From Rhizobium sullae (GTDB lineage Bacteria > Pseudomonadota > Alphaproteobacteria > Rhizobiales > Rhizobiaceae): a stretch of 48,915 nucleotides of DNA. Below the pieces are notes generated by a model. The model had not been told where the DNA came from. It did not search any database and was given only the letters and a program-made list of their open reading frames with translations. A program made the position numbers and the translations under genes. Shown in pieces: positions 41,112-48,117 of the stretch (positions are counted from its first letter, which is position 1; each line of letters begins with the position of its first letter). The stretch is from positions 11,797-60,711 of the forward strand of contig NZ_FWER01000041.1 of the NCBI RefSeq assembly GCF_900169785.1. The letters are read 5' to 3'.

Positions 41112-41919
41112 TGTGCGATGCGGTCGGGATGAGTTGCCGGACCACCGCCACGCGGGTGCGATCGATGTGAGTAGAAAGCACGCCGACCTGGTCGACCGCT
41201 CGGGCGATCACTTGGCCCCAAGGATCGCAGACAAGAGAATTGCCATAGGTGAAACGCCGTTCTCCATTCGCTGCTATATAGCTGCCCCATTGGCCGCAGG
41301 CGACGAAATAGGCCTGGAGCTCGATAGAGCGAGCACGGCAAAGTACTTCCCAATGGTCCTTGCCAGTTTGCAGCGTAAAGGCCGCGGGTAGAATGACGAC
41401 ATCGACACCCGCACTTGAAAGCGCATCGAAGAGCAGGGGGAAACGAAGATCGTAGCAGATGGCGCAGCCGATCCGGAAACCGTGCGCTTCGTAGATGAAG
41501 AGTTTTCCGCCGGGAGCCACGGTCTCCGATTCTCGATAGATCTTGCCGTCCGGCGCTTCGATGTCGAATAGATGGATCTTGCGGTAGCGACCGACCTCCC
41601 GACCCTTCGGGTCGAAAACCACCGTCGTGTTATATATCTTCGGACTTCCTCCAATCCTTTCGAGCAGACTGCCGCCGTGAATCCAGATCTGTTCTCGGGC
41701 GGCAAATTCCTGCAGCATCCGATAGGCCTTGCCGCCCGGCATGTCGTCGGCCGCCGCGAGCTTCTCCGCAGCAGTCCCCCCGGACCAGTCAAAATGCTCA
41801 GGAAGCACCATGAGGTCCGGTCTATCGCGTTCGATTGCCTGGTGCATCAGGATCATGGCTGAATGCAGGTTGAGATCGCGGTCGGACTGGGAATTCATCT
41901 GGATGAGGGAAATTTTCAT
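40975..41919 (-). CDS. Nitrilase-superfamily carbon-nitrogen hydrolase (Nit2/omega-amidase-like)
   Basis: 314-residue amidase. The catalytic triad is complete: Glu41 (LPEHF), Lys114 (YRKIHLFD) and Cys155 (CAICYDLRFP). Motif neighbours such as DVVILPAAFT and the loop after the catalytic Cys match the Nit/omega-amidase branch, which hydrolyses alpha-keto or dicarboxylic acid amides. The last ~30 residues (Cys/Gly/Ser-rich) are unlike the family and fall in the duplicated segment, so the C-terminus may have been altered. The start overlaps the upstream RraA-like gene by 4 bp. Confidence 0.88.
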   Translation of the reverse strand: MKISLIQMNSQSDRDLNLHSAMILMHQAIERDRPDLMVLPEHFDWSGGTAAEKLAAADDMPGGKAYRMLQEFAAREQIWIHGGSLLERIGGSPKIYNTTVVFDPKGREVGRYRKIHLFDIEAPDGKIYRESETVAPGGKLFIYEAHGFRIGCAICYDLRFPLLFDALSSAGVDVVILPAAFTLQTGKDHWEVLCRARSIELQAYFVACGQWGSYIAANGERRFTYGNSLVCDPWGQVIARAVDQVGVLSTHIDRTRVAVVRQLIPTASHKTSFEGLARASLDCGIADSCGCSSCTGRRHDGAPDSCSGETMSHP

Positions 41920-42566
41920 GACACGATCCGATCCAAATCGAAGATGGAATGGCCGGCCTCAAGATGGGGCCGCAGCTGAAGCGAATGCCGTTGTCGTCTT
42001 AGCGCAAAGTCAGCGACGCGGCGCATATGCGAGGGCTCGGCAACGAAGACGCCCTCGTTATCAGCCAGGACGGCGTAGCCCGGCAGAACGGCTGCGCCAC
42101 CGCATGCAATTGGAACGTTGATCGCGCCGCCGATCTGATGCCGGCGGCTCGTCGTCTTGGATGAGACGCCGCGGCACCAGACTGGAAACAGGCTGGCCCT
42201 AATCTCTTCGACGTCCGTGCAGGGACCATCGACGATGACGGCCACCGCTCCGCGCGCGCGGGCGGCTGCCACGACACCGCCGCCGACGCAGGCAACATCA
42301 TCCTGGTCAACCCGGGAGATGACGAGAGCATCTCCCGGGGAGAGCAGATCAATGGCTTTGTAGATGACGGTTCCATCGCGGCCTGGCGCGGCCACCGTGA
42401 TGGCCGTTCCAATTGCCCTCGCCGGAAAGACGGGGGCGACACCTGCGCCCACGAATCCGACATATTCGAAATGGCCGATGGTCGCGGTTTCGACACCCTC
42501 CAGGAGTGTTCGCAACGATTCCGGAATAAGCTTTGGCCGTGTTTTCATCCGGTATGGTTCAGTCAT
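41916..42566 (-). CDS. RraA/HMG-aldolase family protein
   Basis: 216-residue member of the RraA-like fold, which includes 4-hydroxy-4-methyl-2-oxoglutarate aldolases and oxaloacetate decarboxylases as well as RNase E inhibitors. Signature parts: PGDALVISRVDQDDVACVGGGVVAAARARGAVAVIVDGPCTD (~85-130), where the Gly-rich loop and the Asp after VIVDG bind substrate and metal, then PVWCRGVS. In a catabolic operon with TauD-like and nitrilase genes an aldolase/decarboxylase role is more likely than RNase regulation. ATG 42566 has a GGAG upstream; ATG 42548 is an alternative. Coupled to the nitrilase gene by overlap. Confidence 0.82.
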   Translation of the reverse strand: MTEPYRMKTRPKLIPESLRTLLEGVETATIGHFEYVGFVGAGVAPVFPARAIGTAITVAAPGRDGTVIYKAIDLLSPGDALVISRVDQDDVACVGGGVVAAARARGAVAVIVDGPCTDVEEIRASLFPVWCRGVSSKTTSRRHQIGGAINVPIACGGAAVLPGYAVLADNEGVFVAEPSHMRRVADFALRRQRHSLQLRPHLEAGHSIFDLDRIVS

Positions 42567-42600
42567 TCGACAACACTCCGATCTTCTCTATCATCGTGCC

Positions 42601-43470
42601 TTAGATCGGACGTTCGCCGGCGGTGGTCGTCCGATGCATGATGCGGATCGTGTTCGGATCGAAGGAGTCGCGCTGATGCATCGTGCAGCGGTTGTCCCAC
42701 ATCATGATGTCGCCCACCTCCCATTTCTGGACGAAGACTTGGGCGGCACTGCCGGTCGTGTGTTCCCAGAGTTTTGTGATCAGATCGGCACTCTCGTCGA
42801 GTGGCATGCCGACAATCCAGGATCCCTCGGACGTGCCGCCGAGGTAGAGAGCCTTGCGTCCCGTCTCGCCGTGGGTCCGGACCAGGGGATGGACGACACC
42901 GCTCCACTCGCGAAAATCGCCGCTCTTCGGTTCGGATTTTCCAAGGCGCAGTTTGCCCGTTTTGTCGTAGACGTTCTGGAAGAAGATCTGGCGTCCATCG
43001 ATAGCCTTGCGCAATTCGTCCGGAAGCGTTTCGTAAGCACGGTAGGTCGACAGAAAATATGTATCGCCTCCGGAAGGAGGGACTTCGACCGCTCTGAGGA
43101 TTGCTCCTGCCGGCGGACGTTCGTAGAACCAGGTATCGGTATGCCAGGTTGCTTCGCTGTTGCCGAGCGCGCCGCTTGGCTTGCCGTCCTTCATCGCATT
43201 GCTGATGACCAGGATCTCAGGGTGCGTCGGGTGTCCGCCTTCCTGCAACTGCTTCGGATGGATGACGAAGTCGCCGAAGTGACGGGAGAAATCCGCCTGC
43301 TGTTGATCGGTGATATGGGCTGCGCGAAAGCGGACAACGCCGTATTGCAGCCAGTATGACCGGATCGCCGCAATTTCTCTGTCGTGATAGTTGGAGAAGT
43401 CGAACCCAACGATGTTGGCGCAGACGTTGCTGGAGTTCTGAACCGCGGAAACCTTCGTTCTGGTGAGCAT
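42601..43470 (-). CDS. TauD/TfdA-family 2-oxoglutarate dioxygenase
   Basis: Fe(II)/2OG-dependent dioxygenase of 289 residues. ATG 43470 follows AAGGAGG at 7 bp, which decides it against the 23-residue longer frame. Iron ligands His110 and Asp112 (WHTDTWF) and a distal His near residue 266 (CTMHQRDSF) are present, with the 2OG-binding Arg in IRIMHRTT. Members hydroxylate taurine, phenoxyacids, carnitine precursors and similar compounds, releasing aldehydes, amines or sulfite. It is the first gene of a dioxygenase-RraA-nitrilase-MmgE unit. Its Shine-Dalgarno sequence is partly buried in a 14-bp stem (43482-43515), and a multi-part operator lies upstream (43538-43582). Confidence 0.9.
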   Translation of the reverse strand: MLTRTKVSAVQNSSNVCANIVGFDFSNYHDREIAAIRSYWLQYGVVRFRAAHITDQQQADFSRHFGDFVIHPKQLQEGGHPTHPEILVISNAMKDGKPSGALGNSEATWHTDTWFYERPPAGAILRAVEVPPSGGDTYFLSTYRAYETLPDELRKAIDGRQIFFQNVYDKTGKLRLGKSEPKSGDFREWSGVVHPLVRTHGETGRKALYLGGTSEGSWIVGMPLDESADLITKLWEHTTGSAAQVFVQKWEVGDIMMWDNRCTMHQRDSFDPNTIRIMHRTTTAGERPI

Positions 43471-43481
43471 TCTTGTGCCTC

Positions 43482-43515
43482 CTTCAGGAGATCCCGGACG
43501 TGGGATCTCCTGAAG
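43482..43515 (-). promoter_or_regulatory. 14-bp perfect hairpin covering the ribosome-binding site of the dioxygenase gene
   Basis: Arms CTTCAGGAGATCCC and GGGATCTCCTGAAG are exact complements with a 6-nt loop. In the message the second arm runs into the AAGGAGG Shine-Dalgarno (plus-strand 43478-43484) of the gene starting at 43470. A stem of this strength could block translation until it is opened by a protein, RNA or ribosome, or could serve as a DNA operator. Confidence 0.7.
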
Positions 43516-43537
43516 TCTAGCCAAGGTTGCAAGGGGC

Positions 43538-43582
43538 AATCCAATATCAATTCGTCATTATTGATATTGGATTGTTATCAAT
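43538..43582 (-). promoter_or_regulatory. Tripartite operator upstream of the dioxygenase operon
   Basis: ATTGATAT (43560-43567) and TTATCAAT (43575-43582) form an 8-7-8 dyad. A further ATATCAAT half (43544-43551), inside AATCCAATATCAAT, is the exact complement of 43560-43573 (14-bp arms, 8-bp spacer). The same elements, with the CCAATAT box at the same 19-bp distance, occur at 47490-47531 before the ABC importer. The site is 90 bp upstream of the dioxygenase start and just after the importer operon. It is a strong candidate binding site of a shared regulator; it may also end transcription of the upstream operon. Confidence 0.7.
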
Positions 43583-43586
43583 CGCG

Positions 43587-44684
43587 TTAGTGCTCGAGCA
43601 GCTGGACCGCGGAATTGGCAATGGCAAGTTCAACGCGACTGCCAACAGAAAGCATGTCGAGGCGCGTGGAGCGGATCATGGATTTTAACGTCGTCTCATC
43701 ATTCACAGACAACCAGGCTTCCAGATAGGCGCCGAGATTGACCACCTTCTGGACGGTGGCCGGCAAGAGGTTCACAGGCCCATCCATGGCGCCTGCAGCA
43801 TCTGCAAGCCTGACTGCCTCGGGCCTTATGCAACAGAACCGGGCCTTGTCCGGAGCGAGGTTCTGCGGCCAAGCGGCGATGATCGGGAGGTTTGCTTCTC
43901 CGAGAAAGACGCGCACGCAGTCGCCACCGGTTGTGGTGTCGTCCAGGCCGGAAACCGGCAGGATGTTAGATTTGCCAATGAAGTCCGCCACAAAGGACGT
44001 TCTCGGTTGATTGTAAATGTCCGCTGGCGACCCTTCCTGCGCGACGACTCCACCTTGCATAACGATGATCTGGTCGGACATTACCATGGCCTCTTCCTGA
44101 TCATGCGTGACATAGACGAAGGTTATGCCGAGTTCCTGCTGGATGTCCTTCAACTCGACACGCATCGCCTCGCGAAGCTTCAAATCGAGGTTTGAAAGCG
44201 GTTCATCGAGAAGCAGGACAGAGGGGGATGGCGCAATGGCACGGGCGACGGCGACCCTTTGTTGCTGACCGCCCGACAGCTCTTTCGGATAGCGGCTTTC
44301 GAAGCCTTCGAGATGAACGCTTTTCAGGGCACGCGAGACCTCCTCGGAGATGTCTTCGTGTGGTTTGCCCTGCATTTTGAGGCCAAAACCAACATTTTCC
44401 CCGACCGTCATGTGTGGGAAGAGCGCGTAGTTCTGGAAGACGAGCCCGATCTTGCGAGCCTCCGGTGGGACGCCTGCCTGGTTGCGACCCCGGATGCGGA
44501 TTTCTCCGCTCGAAGGTCTTTCGAATCCGGCGATCATATTCAACGTCGTTGTCTTGCCGCATCCGGAGGGACCGAGGATGCTGACGAACTTGCCCTTCGG
44601 AACGGCGAGGTTGATGTTATCGACGATGCGGTTCGCGCCGAATTGCTTGCTGACAGAAAGAAGCTCGATATCGTTGTTGCTCAT
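43587..44684 (-). CDS. ABC transporter ATP-binding protein, PotA-like
   Basis: 365-residue ATPase of the polyamine/putrescine-type importer family. Walker A GPSGCGKTT (~38-46), Q-loop FQNYALFPHMTV, signature LSGGQQQRVAVARA, Walker B VLLLDEPLSNLD and H-loop THDQEEA are intact. The C-terminal ~110 residues form the TOBE-type regulatory domain (CIRPEAVRL). Coupled to the permease gene by a 4-bp overlap; last gene of a binding protein-permease-permease-ATPase operon. Confidence 0.93.
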   Translation of the reverse strand: MSNNDIELLSVSKQFGANRIVDNINLAVPKGKFVSILGPSGCGKTTTLNMIAGFERPSSGEIRIRGRNQAGVPPEARKIGLVFQNYALFPHMTVGENVGFGLKMQGKPHEDISEEVSRALKSVHLEGFESRYPKELSGGQQQRVAVARAIAPSPSVLLLDEPLSNLDLKLREAMRVELKDIQQELGITFVYVTHDQEEAMVMSDQIIVMQGGVVAQEGSPADIYNQPRTSFVADFIGKSNILPVSGLDDTTTGGDCVRVFLGEANLPIIAAWPQNLAPDKARFCCIRPEAVRLADAAGAMDGPVNLLPATVQKVVNLGAYLEAWLSVNDETTLKSMIRSTRLDMLSVGSRVELAIANSAVQLLEH

Positions 44685-45484
44685 TTGCTACCCCCATGGA
44701 AATGCGCGGAGAAACCGCCGATTTTTTCGAAAAGGATAATCGTGCCGAGGACGAAGAGGAGTGATGCGACATTCACGGCCGCAAGCACCGGGTCCAGGCT
44801 GTATTCGAGATGATTGATGACGGCGATCGGGAGCGTCGTCTGTCCGGGTCTCACGAGAAAGACAGACAGCGGTATATTGTTGAACGAAATGATGAAGGCG
44901 AAGGTCATGCCCGAGAACAGGCCGGAGCGGATCAGCGGCAGAAGCACATATCTGATCCGTTGGACCGGACCCGCGCCAAGAATGCGGGCGGCCCGATCCA
45001 GCCTCTTGTCGAAGTTGAACATCGCGGTTGCCGCCATGCGCATCACATATGGCATGGTGAGGACGATGTGGGCCATGACAAGCCCCGGCGTGCCAAGCAG
45101 CTGGTAAAGACCAGCCGACGAAAGGAAGAGAACGATCGCCACACCCTTGACGATCTGCGGCACAGCCATCGGCGATAGCAGGAACGACATGATGGCGGTG
45201 TGGCCCGGACATTTCTGGTAGGCGACGCTGTAGGCTGCAAGGACACCCAGCAAGCCGCTTGCGAGACTGACGATGATCGCCAGCCCTGCGCTGAGCAGAA
45301 AGGGATCAAGCCAGCGGCTCTCCAGGAGTGCCGTGTACCACTGAAATGTCCAATCGCCCGGCCAGAACGTGACTGTCGATGTAGGGCTGAAGGACGCTGC
45401 AACAACGACCAACAGCGGCACGGTGATGAATGCAAGAATTGCAATCAGCGATACCCTGAACAGAATGGTGAGCAGTCGGTTCAT
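44681..45484 (-). CDS. ABC transporter permease, PotC-like
   Basis: 267-residue inner-membrane permease with six hydrophobic segments. The N-terminus has VPLLVVVAASFSPTSTVTFWPGDWTFQWYTALLESRW, as usual in PotC/YdcV proteins. The EAA loop is DRAARILGAGPVQRIRYVLLPLIRSGLFSGM (~168-200). The start lies 15 bp after the stop of the first permease gene. Confidence 0.9.
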   Translation of the reverse strand: MNRLLTILFRVSLIAILAFITVPLLVVVAASFSPTSTVTFWPGDWTFQWYTALLESRWLDPFLLSAGLAIIVSLASGLLGVLAAYSVAYQKCPGHTAIMSFLLSPMAVPQIVKGVAIVLFLSSAGLYQLLGTPGLVMAHIVLTMPYVMRMAATAMFNFDKRLDRAARILGAGPVQRIRYVLLPLIRSGLFSGMTFAFIISFNNIPLSVFLVRPGQTTLPIAVINHLEYSLDPVLAAVNVASLLFVLGTIILFEKIGGFSAHFHGGSK

Positions 45485-45499
45485 TGAAGCCTCCCGAGA

Positions 45500-46381
45500 C
45501 TACAGGTGAAGTTTCTGTTGAACGCGGGATTCGAGCCGGGATCCGACAAAAGCCGAAATCAGCATCATGGCGAGAAGGACGTTGGCCATGACCGCCGCAA
45601 AAGACCAGTCGATGTAAAAAAGCACTTGCTCGTAGACCATCGTGGCCATGACCTTGAAACCCGCACCGCCGAGGAGGGCCGGGGTGGCATAGGCGCTCGC
45701 CGCCATCGTAAAGGCGATCAGGAGCGAGCTTACAATTCCCGGCACAGAGAGCGGCAGGACGATATGGCGGATGACTGCAAGTCGCGAGGCGCCAAGAATC
45801 TGGGCCGATCTTTCCAGATTTGGATTGATGCCCTGGAGGCTCGTGAGCAGCGAAAGGACGCCAAATGGCAAGATCACATGCGTCAGCCCGACCACGACGC
45901 CGAACAGGTTCCTCGACAGAGACAGGGGCTCGGAAATCAACCCGGTCAAAATCAATGTTGAATTGATAAAGCCCCGGTCTTCGAGAATGACAAGCCAGCC
46001 ATAGGTCCGAAGCACCACACCTGCGAGCTCAGGGGCAATGGCAAGAGCAAAGACAAGCGTTCGCCAGCGTGACGTCGAGCGTGCAAGGTAGTAGGCGAGG
46101 GGATAGGCGAGCACGGTCACGCAAATGGCGACCAGTCCCGACATCAAGACGGTGCGTCCGAGGCCCGCAAGCACAAGCTCGTCGCTAAAGAAGCGACCGT
46201 AGCTCGCCAGTGTGAAGGTGCCGGTTTCCTGGTTCTGAACGCTGAGACCGAGCATCAGTCCCATCGGAACTGCGAAGAAGAGGAGCAGCACGATCAACGG
46301 CAATGATAGCGGCAGAAAAGCCTTGAAGGGAAAGGCGATGCGTTTGGGCCTTTGCGGAGGGAAAAAAGCAATCGTCGCCAT
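45500..46381 (-). CDS. ABC transporter permease, PotB-like
   Basis: 293-residue permease with six to seven hydrophobic segments. ATG 46381 (MATIAFFPP) has AGGTGG nearby; the longer frame adds an Arg-rich leader that overlaps the binding-protein gene. The EAA loop reads NLERSAQILGASRLAVIRHIVLPLSVPGIVSSL (~195-228). It pairs with the PotC-like permease to form the membrane channel. Confidence 0.9.
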   Translation of the reverse strand: MATIAFFPPQRPKRIAFPFKAFLPLSLPLIVLLLFFAVPMGLMLGLSVQNQETGTFTLASYGRFFSDELVLAGLGRTVLMSGLVAICVTVLAYPLAYYLARSTSRWRTLVFALAIAPELAGVVLRTYGWLVILEDRGFINSTLILTGLISEPLSLSRNLFGVVVGLTHVILPFGVLSLLTSLQGINPNLERSAQILGASRLAVIRHIVLPLSVPGIVSSLLIAFTMAASAYATPALLGGAGFKVMATMVYEQVLFYIDWSFAAVMANVLLAMMLISAFVGSRLESRVQQKLHL

Positions 46382-46389
46382 GATCCACC

Positions 46390-47430
46390 TCACTCGGCAG
46401 CGGCGACGACGTCGCGTTCCCAGCGTTCGCCCCATGCTGACAACCGCGTGGCGACTGCCCCAAGATCGGGCAGGAGGAGCGCCTTCAGATCGGCTTCAGT
46501 GGTGATTTGCTTGGCGCGGATGTCGGCGGGAACATCGATATCGGTCCTTGCGCTTCCGACCTTGTAACCGGTAACCCAGGCCTCCTGGCTCGTCTTTTCG
46601 AGAAAGAAGTTCACGAACGTGAGCGCCGCCTGCCGATTCTCGGCATGCTTGGGTATATTCAAAGTGGCGACAAGAGGAATCGACCCTTCCTTCGGCAGGA
46701 CGTAGTCGACCGGCAGGCCACTGTCGGCCAGAAGCTGGGCTCGGCCGTTCCAGAATGGCATGGCCCAGACCTGGCCGTCCTTGATGTAGGTTTCCATGAC
46801 CGAGGAGGACTGTTCAAAACCGATCGATTGCTTGGCAAGTTTTGCCATGGCGGCAAAGCCGGGTTCGACGTTGTCGAGCAGGTCCCCGCCATTGGCGACC
46901 GAGAGGACCTCCGTCAGATAGGCGGCCATGATGTTCTGGAAGGTCGGCAGGATGATCTTTCCTTTGAGGCGTTCATCGAGAAGCACGGACCAGGAATCTG
47001 GCGCCTGTGGCAGCTTGTCCTTGCGGTAGAGCAGCGAAAGATATTGCACCTCGTGAACAGCACCGCAGGGGCCGGCGACGGCTGCAATTGCCGGCGACAG
47101 ACGCGCAAGATTGGGAACGGCCTCTGGCGTGAATTTTTCCAAAACGCCTTCCTTGCATCCATCGAGAGACTGGGAGGCGGTCATGACGACGACGTCGAAG
47201 CCGGGCCGTCCGCCGGTGGCCTTGATCTTTGCGTAATCTTGTGACGCCGACCCGACCGCGTCGTAAATGACGTCAATGCCGAACTTGGCCTCGAAGGGTT
47301 CGATGATCCGTTCGCGGATGATCTTTTCGTAGGGGCCGCCGTAGCTGTTGACGACGAGCGTTTCGGCGCTGCCGGATGTGGCCGACGCCAGCGATATAAG
47401 CGCAGTTGCGCTGAGCATGGACAATTTCAT
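46390..47430 (-). CDS. ABC transporter substrate-binding protein, PotD-like
   Basis: 346-residue periplasmic binding protein of the spermidine/putrescine (SBP_bac_8-type) family. ATG 47430 (MKLSMLSATALISLASA) gives a clear signal peptide ending at GSA-ET; the frame from 47493 only adds an unlikely leader. The mature chain starts LVVNSYGGPYEKIIRERIIEPFEAKFGI, a typical PotD/YnjB opening. The usual acidic polyamine pocket residues cannot be placed with confidence, so the ligand may be another amine or amino-acid derivative. First gene of the importer operon, under the operator at 47490-47531. Confidence 0.9.
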   Translation of the reverse strand: MKLSMLSATALISLASATSGSAETLVVNSYGGPYEKIIRERIIEPFEAKFGIDVIYDAVGSASQDYAKIKATGGRPGFDVVVMTASQSLDGCKEGVLEKFTPEAVPNLARLSPAIAAVAGPCGAVHEVQYLSLLYRKDKLPQAPDSWSVLLDERLKGKIILPTFQNIMAAYLTEVLSVANGGDLLDNVEPGFAAMAKLAKQSIGFEQSSSVMETYIKDGQVWAMPFWNGRAQLLADSGLPVDYVLPKEGSIPLVATLNIPKHAENRQAALTFVNFFLEKTSQEAWVTGYKVGSARTDIDVPADIRAKQITTEADLKALLLPDLGAVATRLSAWGERWERDVVAAAE

Positions 47431-47489
47431 GGCTGTTCCCTTTGTTCGTTGTCGATCCGGCGACAGTGCGCTGGGCGATCGGGGAATTT

Positions 47490-47531
47490 CCAATATTGTT
47501 TCACGGGTATTGATATTGATTTCATATCAAT
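47490..47531 (-). promoter_or_regulatory. Tripartite operator upstream of the PotD-like importer operon
   Basis: CCAATAT (47490-47496), then ATTGATAT (47509-47516) and its exact complement ATATCAAT (47524-47531), spacer 7. Half-site sequences, the 7-bp spacer and the 19-bp offset of the CCAATAT box are the same as at 43538-43582, and the following GCGTTA is shared too. It sits 60-100 bp before the binding-protein start, as expected for a promoter-overlapping operator. Confidence 0.7.
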
Positions 47532-47671
47532 AGCGTTACCTTTCTGGCCGCACGGAGCGCAGCAACGCGGACGGACCGTGTACGCTGGAACCATCGAGGC
47601 GTGCGCTGTAAATCCGTTAGAGCGAGCGCCCCGACCTCGTGCGGCTGGCATCAAACGGCTATGCAGCCGTA

Positions 47672-47920
47672 TCAGCCCGAACGGCAGATCTCCGCGATAA
47701 GGTGCGGTTGGGATTTCAGGGATTTGAAGACATTCACCCAGAACCGGAAGTGGCTTTCACGATCGAGGTCCCTGGCCTCGATGGCGCGCTTCGCCGCGGC
47801 GGTGACCGCATCGCAGCCGTAGAATTCCATAGCGAGTTCTAGGGCCGCCGCGACCGCGACGTCATGCTGCATATCCGCCCCGTATGACGGGTCTGGGTTA
47901 TGTTCCAATAGCTTCGACAT
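47672..47920 (-). CDS. Small hypothetical protein
   Basis: 82-residue soluble, helical protein. An AGGAGAG ribosome site lies at proper distance before ATG 47920, so it is likely translated. The sequence (ADMQHDVAVAAALELAMEFYGCDAVTAAAKRAIEARDLDRESHFRFWVNVFKSL) has the look of small rhizobial proteins of unknown function. No DNA-binding motif is evident. It lies between the importer operon and the nucleotidyltransferase gene, with non-coding gaps of 140-240 bp on each side. Confidence 0.6.
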   Translation of the reverse strand: MSKLLEHNPDPSYGADMQHDVAVAAALELAMEFYGCDAVTAAAKRAIEARDLDRESHFRFWVNVFKSLKSQPHLIAEICRSG

Positions 47921-48117
47921 AGAGACTCTCCTGTGAGAGCCCGGCGCAAGGAAAATGTGGCCGGACGTGTTTCACAGCGAAATCAAAATCGCATCGTCCG
48001 GAAGCACATGCATCCTGCATGTCGGCCAGGTTGAATCTTAGATCACTTCCCGCCTGAGGTGAAGTAAAAATTTCTTTGTCCTTCTTGTTTATGGAAGCCG
48101 CGCCATTGGCACAGCGG

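Noticed and set aside
43538..43573. Perfect 14-bp inverted repeat as a terminator of the importer operon
   Set aside because: AT-rich arms and no U-tract; the matching copy before the importer operon argues for an operator.
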